Made by a program: the position numbers and the translations under genes
Assembly: GCF_000316645.1 (NCBI RefSeq)
Contig: NC_019684.1
Span: 4,686,001-4,750,000, forward strand
DNA length: 64,000 nt
Origin: Nostoc sp. PCC 7524
GTDB taxonomy: Bacteria; Cyanobacteriota; Cyanobacteriia; Cyanobacteriales; Nostocaceae
Direction: 5' to 3'
Notes under the pieces: model-generated
What the model saw: only the letters and a program-made list of their open reading frames with translations
Told to the model about the DNA's origin: nothing
The model's database searches: none
In this document: in pieces, positions 6,807-14,524 of the stretch
Layout: each line of letters begins with the position of its first letter
How positions within the stretch are numbered: position 1 is the first letter of the stretch

Positions 6807-7538
6807 GTGAAAATTGTTTTAGAAAATATTCACAAATCTTATGGCAAGCGAGTTATTGTCAATCGCGTTAGCCTTTCTGTTGCTCAGGGTGAGATTGTCG
6901 GGTTACTAGGCCCTAATGGGGCTGGTAAAACGACAACATTTTACATGGCCACAGGGTTAGAAAAACCCAATCAGGGGAAAGTCTGGCTAGATAATTTAGA
7001 TATTACTGGATTGCCAATGCACAAAAGGGCGCGGTTGGGCATTGGCTATTTAGCACAGGAGGCTAGTGTTTTTCGCCAACTCTCAGTCCAAGATAATATT
7101 CGGTTGGTGCTAGAACAAACTAATGTGCCGCGCTGGGAATGGCCAAAGCGAATAACAACACTATTGCGCGAGTTCCGCCTAGAAAAAGTAGCAAGAAGCA
7201 AGGGAATTCAACTTTCTGGGGGTGAAAGACGGCGTACAGAACTAGCCAGGGCTTTAGCCGCAGGGCGAGAAGGGCCAAAGTTTTTACTGTTGGATGAACC
7301 ATTTGCAGGTGTTGATCCCATAGCTGTATCTGAGATCCAGCAGATTGTGGCAAAACTGCGCGATCGCGGTATGGGTATCCTAATCACAGATCACAATGTT
7401 CGGGAAACCTTAGCTATTACTGATCGTGCATATATCATGCGCGAGGGACAAATCCTAGCCTATGGTAATGCTGATGAACTATACAGTAATCCTTTAGTCA
7501 GGCAGTATTATTTGGGGGATAATTTCCAAGTTTATTAG
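6807..7538 (+). CDS. lptB: LPS export ABC transporter ATP-binding protein
   Basis: 243 residues from GTG 6807, which gives the family start V-K-I-V-L-E-N-I-H-K-S-Y-G-K-R. Visible motifs are Walker A G-P-N-G-A-G-K-T-T, the ABC signature L-S-G-G-E-R-R-R, Walker B F-L-L-L-D-E-P-F-A-G-V-D-P and the switch His in L-I-T-D-H-N-V-R-E. The R-R-R after the signature and D-H-N-V-R-E-T are typical of LptB. A longer frame from TTG 6720 would overlap lptA by 59 bases and has no family support. It powers LPS extraction with the permease at 7927. Confidence 0.93.
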   Translation: MKIVLENIHKSYGKRVIVNRVSLSVAQGEIVGLLGPNGAGKTTTFYMATGLEKPNQGKVWLDNLDITGLPMHKRARLGIGYLAQEASVFRQLSVQDNIRLVLEQTNVPRWEWPKRITTLLREFRLEKVARSKGIQLSGGERRRTELARALAAGREGPKFLLLDEPFAGVDPIAVSEIQQIVAKLRDRGMGILITDHNVRETLAITDRAYIMREGQILAYGNADELYSNPLVRQYYLGDNFQVY

Positions 7539-7562
7539 GTAAAAGGCAGGGGGCTGGGGAGT

Positions 7563-7827
7563 AGGCTATTGACTTTGATGAGATTTACCCATTTTTTATT
7601 CATACAGTTTTGGTGTCATCAAATGAGTAATGAGTAATGAGTAATGAGTAATGAGTAATGAGTAATGAGTAATGAGTAAATACCCATGACTTATTACTTG
7701 TTACTTATAAGAACGCGAAAAATAACTTTTCCCACTGCAAATTTTACTCAGCCAGTCAAGGAAAGGATTGTGCATGAATTTTTCACCCCTGAAAAGTTAC
7801 AAAGTCAACATCCTAGCTGGGGATGGG
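7563..7827. repeat. Dispersed intergenic repeat, copy 1 (with copy at 38146-38360)
   Basis: The block from GGCTATTGACTTTGATGAGA through the AATGAGT tandem repeats to the segment AAAGTCAACATCCTAGCTGG recurs at 38146-38360 in the same order, with small indels. It fills most of the 388-base gap between lptB and the permease gene. Small reading frames within it have no family support and differ from what the second copy would encode. Confidence 0.75.
7622..7679. repeat. Tandem heptanucleotide repeat (AATGAGT)n
   Basis: Eight consecutive AATGAGT-type units, a short tandemly repeated repetitive sequence of the kind typical of Nostocales genomes. It lies inside the larger dispersed repeat. Copy number differs from the equivalent tract at 38221-38249. 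Confidence 0.85.
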
Positions 7828-7926
7828 TAGACAAGGTAGAATTTTCCTTTTGCCCAATCTCCAGTCCCCAATCCCCCCAGTCCCCAATCCCCAATCCCCA
7901 GTTCCCAATCCCCAATCCCCAGAATT

Positions 7927-9102
7927 ATGGTGTCTAAAAAGCTCTCGTCATTCTACAGTCTCAGTTCCCTGCTGCCTTTTACAATCATGGATCGCTACTT
8001 GGCTAGCGAATTGCTGCCCACATTTCTATTCGGTGTGGGAGCTTTTTCATCAATTGGTGTCACAATTGATGCTGTATTTGAGCTAGTCAGGAGAGTGGTA
8101 GAATCTGGGCTACCCATTAGCATCGCTGTTCAAGTTTTTTTCTTAAAACTGCCTAATTTCATTGTTTTAGCTTTTCCCATGTCTACGCTGTTGGCGACTT
8201 TAATGGCTTATAGTCGTCTTTCCAGCGAAAGTGAACTAATTGCTCTGCGGGGGTGTGGGGTAAGTGTTTATCGCATGGTGTTAACGGCTGTGATGTTAAG
8301 TTTTGTTGTCACAGGGATGACGTTTTTATTTAATGAGCAAATTGCACCATCTGCCAATTACCAAGCCACTCTCACTTTACAGCAAGCCCTCAAATCAGAT
8401 AAACCAACCTTTAAACAGCAGAATATTTTTTATCCTGAATATCGGGAAATTCAAGCAGCAGATGGCAGTAAAGACAGAATATTGACACGCCTATTTTATG
8501 CTGACCAGTTTGATGGTCAGCGCATGAAAGGTTTAACGATTATAGATCGCTCCACAGAAGGCTTAAATCAAATTGTGGTCGCTGAATCTGCCCAGTGGAA
8601 TGGCGCTCAAAGCGTCTGGGATTTTTATAATGGCACCATCTATTTAGTCGCACCCGATCGCTCTTACCGGAATATTTTGCGGTTTGAACAGCAACAACTG
8701 CAACTACCCCGCACGCCATTAAGTCTGGCAGAAAAAAGCCGCGACTATGGCGAAATGAATATTGCCGAATCACTAGAACAGTTAACAGTGGAAAGGCTGG
8801 GAGGCGATCGCCAGAAGATTCGGAAATTGGAAGTCCGGATTCAGCAAAAAATCGCCTTACCGTTTGTCTGTGTAGTTTTTGGCTTAGTCGGCGCAGCTAT
8901 GGGAACCATACCCCAGCGCACTGGAAGAGGCACAAGTTTTGGCATTAGTGTGATTGTCATTTTTTCTTATTACTTACTCAGCTTTATGACTGGTGCTTTA
9001 GGACAAGCCGGTATTCTGTCTCCCTTTATGGGCGCATGGTTGCCCAACTTTATTGGCTTGGTAACAGGAATATTCTTGTTAGTGCGGGTTGCTCAACGGT
9101 AA
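7927..9102 (+). CDS. LptF/LptG (YjgP/YjgQ) family permease
   Basis: 391 residues. The N-terminal core has membrane segments around residues 28-50, 68-90 and 112-135. A large periplasmic beta-jellyroll domain follows (about 140-290), then three more membrane segments (about 308-328, 335-355, 365-388). L-I-A-L-R-G-C-G-V-S near residue 104 matches the coupling-helix region of LptF/G. Cyanobacteria generally have one such permease, which would act as a homodimer with LptB; that is inference. The start may be Met21 (MDRYLASELLPTF), since the first 20 residues lie next to repeat-derived DNA. Confidence 0.88.
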   Translation: MVSKKLSSFYSLSSLLPFTIMDRYLASELLPTFLFGVGAFSSIGVTIDAVFELVRRVVESGLPISIAVQVFFLKLPNFIVLAFPMSTLLATLMAYSRLSSESELIALRGCGVSVYRMVLTAVMLSFVVTGMTFLFNEQIAPSANYQATLTLQQALKSDKPTFKQQNIFYPEYREIQAADGSKDRILTRLFYADQFDGQRMKGLTIIDRSTEGLNQIVVAESAQWNGAQSVWDFYNGTIYLVAPDRSYRNILRFEQQQLQLPRTPLSLAEKSRDYGEMNIAESLEQLTVERLGGDRQKIRKLEVRIQQKIALPFVCVVFGLVGAAMGTIPQRTGRGTSFGISVIVIFSYYLLSFMTGALGQAGILSPFMGAWLPNFIGLVTGIFLLVRVAQR

Positions 9103-9197
9103 TTGAAAATCGGAAGTGGGGAGTGCTTTCAAGCTGTACTTTAGACTAAGAATGCTTACCTATCGATCAAAGCCTTTCTTGAATACATACCCTTGAA

Positions 9198-9503
9198 ATG
9201 TTCCCAATCCCCATGAACTATCAAAAACTTGATGCTAGCTTGGTTGTTGCACTAGATGACGTTGCAGACGCAGATTTAGCGAGTTTAGTTGTATTTATAT
9301 ATACCGACACTAATTTAGATTCTGGGGCAACTGCTATGTTAGCCCGTCTGGGTGTGAGTGATGTTAGTAGGGAAAAGAATATATTCACAGGGATGCTATC
9401 GTATCATCAAATTGACCAGTTATCGGATCAACCTTGGGTCAAATCGATCAGGCGATCGCAAACACTACATCTCAAGTATGGCGATTTTCGACCTGTAAGA
9501 TGA
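9198..9503 (+). CDS. Small protein of unknown function
   Basis: 101 residues, or 96 from the in-frame ATG at 9213 (MNYQKLDASL). The composition is that of a soluble alpha/beta protein. The pattern A-D-A-D-L-A-S-L-V-V-F-I-Y-T and the late segment Q-I-D-Q-L-S-D-Q-P-W-V-K-S-I-R-R-S-Q resemble the prodomain/inhibitor I9-like fold seen as stand-alone proteins (strand-helix-strand, 'L-x-x-x-P-W-V-x-x-I'), but I cannot confirm this. It has no obvious operon partner. Confidence 0.55.
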   Translation: MFPIPMNYQKLDASLVVALDDVADADLASLVVFIYTDTNLDSGATAMLARLGVSDVSREKNIFTGMLSYHQIDQLSDQPWVKSIRRSQTLHLKYGDFRPVR

Positions 9504-9696
9504 CTGAATACGGGCAAAATTAATGATTAGTACCAATAAATACACCAGCGATCGCTTTCTAATTATTGGCAATGACATACATCACAAGCGGTGTTTTGTA
9601 AAATTCCTTAGACATAATCTTTGATCCCCCCTTACCAGCTGCTACATACAGTCCTAAACTGTAGGTGGGAGTTGAAAGGCAGTTGGGAGAAATCTT

Positions 9697-10986
9697 GTGA
9701 AAAAAGTCTTAGCAATTATTCTTGGCGGTGGTGCAGGTACCCGCCTGTACCCATTAACCAAACTACGTGCTAAACCGGCAGTACCAGTGGCAGGGAAGTA
9801 CCGCCTAATAGATATCCCTGTCAGTAACTGCATCAATTCAGAAATTTTTAAAATCTACGTTCTGACACAATTTAATTCCGCTTCCCTCAATCGTCATATT
9901 GCCCGTACCTACAACTTTAGTGGCTTCAGTGAGGGGTTTGTGGAAGTGCTAGCCGCACAACAAACACCGGAAAACCCCAACTGGTTCCAAGGTACGGCTG
10001 ATGCTGTGCGTCAGTATATATGGCTGTTGGAAGAATGGGATGTAGATGAATACCTGATTTTGTCAGGAGATCACCTCTACCGCATGGACTACCGTCTATT
10101 TGTGCAGCGCCATCGGGAAACAGGTGCAGATATTACTCTCTCGGTTATCCCCATAGACGATCGCCGGGCTTCAGATTTTGGCTTGATGAAAATTGACAAT
10201 TCCGGTAGGGTAATCGATTTTAGCGAAAAACCTAAAGACGAGGCTTTAGCTAAGATGCGCGTTGATACCACCATTTTGGGATTGTCACAAGAACAAGCCG
10301 CATTGCAGCCCTACATCGCCTCAATGGGGATTTACGTATTTAAAAAAGACGTTTTGATCAAACTTTTGAAAGAATCTTTAGAACGGACTGATTTCGGTAA
10401 GGAAATCATTCCCGATGCTGCAAAAGATTACAATGTTCAAGCCTATTTATTTGATGATTACTGGGAAGATATTGGGACAATTGAAGCCTTTTATAATGCC
10501 AATTTAGCCCTGACTCAGCAACCATTACCACCTTTTAGCTTCTACGATGAAGAAGCCCCCATTTACACCCGCGCTCGTTATTTACCACCCACCAAACTAT
10601 TAGACTGTCACGTTACAGAATCGATAATTGGTGAAGGTTGTATTTTGAAAAATTGTCGCATTCAACACTCAGTTTTGGGTGTGCGATCGCGGGTAGAATC
10701 TGGCTGTGTGATCGAAGAATCTCTACTCATGGGTTCTGACTTTTATCAACCTTCTGTAGAACGGCAGTGCAGCTTAGAAAAAGGTGACATTCCCGTAGGC
10801 ATTGGCCCAGATACAATCATTCGGCGTGCCATCATCGACAAAAATGCCCGCATCGGTCATGATGTCAAAATTATCAACAAAGACAACGTGCAAGAAGCTA
10901 ACCGTGAAAACCAAGGTTTCTACATCCGCAGTGGGATTGTAGTTGTCCTGAAAAATGCGGTCATTCCCGATGGAACAATTATCTAA
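9697..10986 (+). CDS. glgC: Glucose-1-phosphate adenylyltransferase (ADP-glucose pyrophosphorylase)
   Basis: 429 residues from a GTG start. The N-terminus has [12 protein letters not shown] and [18 protein letters not shown], the nucleotidyltransferase signature. [10 protein letters not shown] lies in the catalytic site and the C-terminal third is a left-handed beta-helix with allosteric lysines. It makes ADP-glucose from glucose-1-phosphate and ATP, the committed step of glycogen synthesis; cyanobacterial enzymes are activated by 3-phosphoglycerate. A 6-bp inverted repeat (TACAGT/ACTGTA, 9647-9663) precedes the gene. A glycogen-debranching-type enzyme follows at 14525. Confidence 0.97.
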   Translation: MKKVLAIILGGGAGTRLYPLTKLRAKPAVPVAGKYRLIDIPVSNCINSEIFKIYVLTQFNSASLNRHIARTYNFSGFSEGFVEVLAAQQTPENPNWFQGTADAVRQYIWLLEEWDVDEYLILSGDHLYRMDYRLFVQRHRETGADITLSVIPIDDRRASDFGLMKIDNSGRVIDFSEKPKDEALAKMRVDTTILGLSQEQAALQPYIASMGIYVFKKDVLIKLLKESLERTDFGKEIIPDAAKDYNVQAYLFDDYWEDIGTIEAFYNANLALTQQPLPPFSFYDEEAPIYTRARYLPPTKLLDCHVTESIIGEGCILKNCRIQHSVLGVRSRVESGCVIEESLLMGSDFYQPSVERQCSLEKGDIPVGIGPDTIIRRAIIDKNARIGHDVKIINKDNVQEANRENQGFYIRSGIVVVLKNAVIPDGTII

Positions 10987-11046
10987 ATAGTGCTGAAGAG
11001 AGTTCTCAGTGTTGAGTTATGAGTGTTGAGTTTAAGGTTATTAGTG

Positions 11047-11658
11047 ATGAGTACAACTTCTAATCACTCTCAATCCATAACTTCTGACTTACCACTCACT
11101 ACCCAACACTCACTACTCAGCACACCCTACGGATTCTCCAAAGGAGTACAGCACTGGCTCAACGCCCCCCTACCGCTAACAGCACTTATCCTACTGATTG
11201 GTCTTCCTGGGAGCGGTAAGTCAACTTTAGCAAGACAATTAGTCTCAGAATGCCCCCAGATGCAGCTGATTTCAACAGATGCCATCCGGGGGCAATTATT
11301 TGGTTCAGAAGCTATTCAGGGGTCATGGATACTCATTTGGCGGGAGATTATCAGGCAATTTCAGCAAGCTATTTTTACAGGTAAACCCGCAATTTTTGAT
11401 GCTACCAACGCCCAACGCCGCCATCGTCGTGAAATCATTACTCTTGCCCGTGACTCAGGCTTTACTCACATTACAGGAATTTGGGTGAGAACTCCAGTTT
11501 GGCTATGTTTAGCACGCAATCAAAAACGCGATCGCACAGTCCCCGAAGAAATTATCTTACGAATGCACCGCCAACTCCGCGACGCACCCCCCAGCTTAGA
11601 GGAAGGACTAGATCAATTAATTTTTTACTCAGAGAGCAATAGGGGTGTAGGGGTGTAG
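11047..11658 (+). CDS. P-loop ATPase/kinase (AAA_33-type, PNKP-kinase-like)
   Basis: 203 residues from ATG 11047. Walker A is G-L-P-G-S-G-K-S-T around residues 52-60. Downstream come S-T-D-A-I-R-G-Q-L-F, F-D-A-T-N-A-Q-R-R-H-R and N-Q-K-R-D-R-T-V-P-E-E-I-I, the pattern of small polynucleotide- or metabolite-kinase domains with an R-x-R lid. The substrate is not evident. The first 30 or so codons coincide with degenerate heptamer repeats (11011-11130), so the N-terminus is likely repeat-derived and the conserved domain starts near residue 30. The C-terminus also runs into a GGGTGTA repeat. Confidence 0.75.
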   Translation: MSTTSNHSQSITSDLPLTTQHSLLSTPYGFSKGVQHWLNAPLPLTALILLIGLPGSGKSTLARQLVSECPQMQLISTDAIRGQLFGSEAIQGSWILIWREIIRQFQQAIFTGKPAIFDATNAQRRHRREIITLARDSGFTHITGIWVRTPVWLCLARNQKRDRTVPEEIILRMHRQLRDAPPSLEEGLDQLIFYSESNRGVGV

Positions 11659-11750
11659 GGGAAGCAGGGGAAGCAGGGGGAGCAGAGGAGCAGAGGAGAA
11701 TAAATATTACCTAATCCCCAATCCCCAGTCCCCAGTCCCCAATCCCCATG
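11640..11750. repeat. Heptamer-type repeat cluster
   Basis: GGGTGTAGG, GGAAGCAG and CCCCAGT/CCCCAAT units follow one another from the end of the kinase gene into the intergenic region. The remaining 170 bases before the DnaJ gene are AT-rich and probably hold its promoter. Confidence 0.7.
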
Positions 11751-11919
11751 CCCAAAGTACGGTAATCGCCCTGATGCAATCAGCAGGAACCACACTTGAT
11801 TTTATTTATTATTTGTTAATTTAAAATCAGAATTATTTGTGCTTGGCACTATACCTAGCAAACACAAAATCTCACATCTTAGAAAAAAACTTAAAGGAAT
11901 TTTTACAGGAGGCTGGTAG

Positions 11920-12930
11920 ATGGCTGCAACCGACTTCAAGGACTATTACGCGATTTTAGGAGTTAGTAAAACTGCCAGTCCTGAAGAAATTAAACAAGCT
12001 TTTCGCAAACTAGCCCGTAAGTATCACCCTGATGTCAACCCAGGTAATAAGCAAGCAGAGGCAAAGTTCAAAGAAGTGAACGAAGCTTATGAAGTGTTGT
12101 CAGATGCAGACAAACGCAAAAAATATGACCAATTTGGCCAATATTGGCGACAAGTGGGTGAAGGCGGCTTCCCTGGCGGCGGTTTTGGTGTCGATATGGG
12201 CGGCGTTGACTTTAGTCAATACGGTACTTTTGATGAGTTTATCAATGAATTACTAGGACGCTTTGGGGGCGGTGCTACTCGTGGTGGCAGACAAAGTTAC
12301 TCTTATCGTACATCTACAGCTAGACCTGGTGCTGGTTATGGTGGCTTTGGTGACTTTGGGTTTCAAGATGTAGGTGCAGCAGGTGCAGGTGGTACACAAG
12401 ATACAGAAGCCACTATTAATTTGACATTTGCGGAAGCTTTTGCAGGTTCTCAAAAGCGTTTTAGTCTGGGGAATGAAACAATAGATGTTCGGATTCCACC
12501 CGGCGCAAAAAGTGGAACTCGTCTGCGGGTGCGAGGTAAAGGGCAATTCAACCCCATGACTCAACAACGAGGCGATTTATATCTCAAGGTAGAATTACAG
12601 CCCCATTCGTTTTTCCAGATGGAAGGCGATAATCTTGTCTGTGAAGTACCCATCACACCCGATGAAGCTGCTCTAGGTGCGTCAATTGATGTACCCACAC
12701 CCGATGGTAGTGTGAATGTGAAGTTACCAGCCGGAGTGCGTTCTGGTCAAACCTTACGTTTACGGGGTAAAGGCTGGCCTCTGCCCAAAGGTGGACGTGG
12801 CGATCAATTTGTGAAGGTAGCGATCGCACCACCGAAAGACATGAGTCAGCAAGAACGGGAATACTATGAAAAAATCCGCGCTATTCGTAGCTACAATCCC
12901 CGTAGTCATTTACAACAAGTTAAATTGTAA
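11920..12930 (+). CDS. DnaJ-type co-chaperone without zinc finger (CbpA-like)
   Basis: 336 residues. The J domain occupies residues 7-72 with H-P-D in K-Y-H-P-D-V-N. A Gly/Phe/Tyr-rich linker (about 85-145) follows, then two C-terminal beta domains with R-I-P-P-G-A-K-S-G and [17 protein letters not shown]. The four CxxCxGxG zinc motifs of type I DnaJ are absent, so this is a type II J protein that stimulates DnaK. An AGGAGG at 11907-11912 fixes the start. The gene ends at a shared terminator with the convergent peroxiredoxin-like gene. Confidence 0.9.
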   Translation: MAATDFKDYYAILGVSKTASPEEIKQAFRKLARKYHPDVNPGNKQAEAKFKEVNEAYEVLSDADKRKKYDQFGQYWRQVGEGGFPGGGFGVDMGGVDFSQYGTFDEFINELLGRFGGGATRGGRQSYSYRTSTARPGAGYGGFGDFGFQDVGAAGAGGTQDTEATINLTFAEAFAGSQKRFSLGNETIDVRIPPGAKSGTRLRVRGKGQFNPMTQQRGDLYLKVELQPHSFFQMEGDNLVCEVPITPDEAALGASIDVPTPDGSVNVKLPAGVRSGQTLRLRGKGWPLPKGGRGDQFVKVAIAPPKDMSQQEREYYEKIRAIRSYNPRSHLQQVKL

Positions 12931-12932
12931 AG

Positions 12933-12980
12933 TCAAAATATAAAAGGCAAAATCAAAAACTTTTTGCCTTTTAATTTTGA
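12933..12980. terminator. Bidirectional intrinsic terminator
   Basis: AAAAGGCAAAA (12942-12952) pairs with TTTTGCCTTTT (12962-12972), flanked by a second complementary pair TCAAAAT/ATTTTGA (12933-12939 and 12974-12980). A- and T-runs on both sides make it competent in both directions. It separates two convergent genes, and the downstream arm contains the stop codon of the minus-strand gene. Confidence 0.75.
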
Positions 12981-13513
12981 TTGAACATACTCAGTAATTT
13001 TTCAATACTAGCGTTATGATCTAAAAAAGAAAATAAATGCTTGTAGCGCAGTTTTCCTTCTTGATCTAATACAAACTGGGCAGGTAAAGGCGCACCTAAA
13101 GCTTGTCCTACTTGATAGTTACGAAATACCGTGCAACTAGGGTCACTCAATAAGGGCATTTTTAAGCCTAAGTCTTTCACTACTATTTGACTTTGCTTTT
13201 CGTCTGTACTGGTTATTAGTAAAACTTCTATATTGCGCTTGGTAAATTCCTCATAATTCTCATTTAAAGCTTTGATATGAGGAAAGCAAAAGGGGCAATA
13301 TTGTTTTTCAGTGAAAATCCTTGTAAAGGCTAGTAAAACAGGTTGCTTGCCTCTGTAATTTGATAATTTTACTATGCTACCGTTGGTTATATCTGGCAAT
13401 TGAAAATCTGGTGTTCCTACATCTAGCCTTAGCTCATTACTAGCTGGAATAGGTAGAAAGTTCCGAAAGAAACGTTCATTAAATAAACCACTAAAATCTG
13501 TTGATGTCAGCAT
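12971..13513 (-). CDS. Peroxiredoxin-like (AhpC/TSA, thioredoxin-fold) protein
   Basis: 180 residues with a thioredoxin fold: V-G-T-P-D-F-Q-L-P-D-I near residue 33, then Y-C-P-F-C-F-P-H around residue 72, where peroxiredoxins have the peroxidatic Cys. The C-P-F-C arrangement (CxxC) is closer to a thioredoxin/PrxQ-like redox centre than to the P-T-E-x-C of typical 2-Cys enzymes, so it may be a thiol oxidoreductase and not a peroxidase. It is codirectional with the 2-Cys peroxiredoxin upstream but separated by 258 bases of repeat-rich DNA. Confidence 0.8.
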   Translation of the reverse strand: MLTSTDFSGLFNERFFRNFLPIPASNELRLDVGTPDFQLPDITNGSIVKLSNYRGKQPVLLAFTRIFTEKQYCPFCFPHIKALNENYEEFTKRNIEVLLITSTDEKQSQIVVKDLGLKMPLLSDPSCTVFRNYQVGQALGAPLPAQFVLDQEGKLRYKHLFSFLDHNASIEKLLSMFNQN

Positions 13514-13731
13514 AAATAATTCAAATTCAAAAATCTAAATACAAAATCACAGATGAAAACTGGAGTTAACACCGATTTTCTATCTGTGTTTATCGTTGTT
13601 CATCTGTGGTCAGAGGGAATTTTATTTTTTTCAAACTTCTATAAGTAGGATGAGGCTTTTCAAATAATTGAACTTGTGAAGTGAAGGCAGAAATACTGAC
13701 TAGAAACAGGTAGAACAATTTCTAATTTTTT

Positions 13732-13771
13732 TCCTTCTGCCTTCTGCCTTCTGCCTTCTGCCTTCTGCCTT
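13732..13771. repeat. Tandem CCTTCTG heptamers
   Basis: About five and a half CCTTCTG units immediately after the stop codon of the peroxiredoxin gene (minus strand). The same heptamer, in complement, occurs within the ISL3 ends near 27580 and 29800. Confidence 0.85.
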
Positions 13772-14383
13772 CTAAACAGCAGAGAAGTACACTTTAGACT
13801 TGACTGGATCAGGATTCATGGTTTTGTCGCCAGGTTGCCAACCAGCTGGGCAAACTTCATCTGGGTGAGACTGAACATACTGAATTGCTTGCAGTGTCCG
13901 CAGGGTTTCATCAACACTGCGACCAAATGCTAGGTTGTTGATGGTAGCGTGCTGGATGACACCATCTTTGTCGATGATGAATAGACCACGCAAAGCAATA
14001 CCTGCTGCTGGATCTAAAACGTTGTAAGCGGCGCTAATTTCTTTTTTGATATCGGAAACTAGGGGATAATTGAGGTCGCCAACACCACCAGACTTGCGAT
14101 CTGTTTGAATCCAAGCTAGGTGAGAAAATTCGCTATCAACGGAAACACCCAGAATTTCGGTGTTAATTTTCTTAAATTCTTCGTAGCGATCGCTAAATGC
14201 TGTGATTTCAGTGGGGCAAACAAAGGTAAAGTCTAGGGGGTAGAAGAACAAGACAACATACTTACCGCGATAGTCGGAAAGCTTGATTGTCTTGAATTCC
14301 TGATCTGCTACAGCAGTTGCTGTAAAATCAGGAGCCTGTTGACCAACGCGGAGGCTTCCTTCTGTTCCGTAAGTGATGGACAT
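13772..14383 (-). CDS. 2-Cys peroxiredoxin
   Basis: 203 residues. The peroxidatic Cys lies in [14 protein letters not shown] (about residue 56) and the resolving Cys in D-E-V-C-P-A-G-W (about residue 178). The C-terminal tail K-S-K-V-Y-F is the Y-F type linked to sensitivity to overoxidation. It reduces peroxides using thioredoxin, which fits the ferredoxin-thioredoxin reductase gene elsewhere in this window. An AGGAGA 10 bases upstream of the ATG supports the start. Confidence 0.95.
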   Translation of the reverse strand: MSITYGTEGSLRVGQQAPDFTATAVADQEFKTIKLSDYRGKYVVLFFYPLDFTFVCPTEITAFSDRYEEFKKINTEILGVSVDSEFSHLAWIQTDRKSGGVGDLNYPLVSDIKKEISAAYNVLDPAAGIALRGLFIIDKDGVIQHATINNLAFGRSVDETLRTLQAIQYVQSHPDEVCPAGWQPGDKTMNPDPVKSKVYFSAV

Positions 14384-14524
14384 TTAACTATTATCTCCTT
14401 CAACTTATATCCGTTTTCTAGCGTTGGAGTTTGGGTCAGCTGAAACTTACCCATCCAAGCTGTGTCACAGTTTGATTACGATCTGTTACGACTATATCAT
14501 AGTCATAACGATTTTGAGTAGCAA

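Noticed and set aside
7622..7679. Possible CRISPR array because of regular repeats
   Set aside because: The units are contiguous 7-base repeats with no spacers. None of the tandem tracts in the window has the repeat-spacer layout of a CRISPR array.
7686..7937. Frame encoding 83 residues between lptB and the permease gene
   Set aside because: It lies inside the dispersed repeat and ends in CCCAATC-type heptamers that translate as I-P-N-P-Q repeats; the second copy of the repeat does not preserve it.
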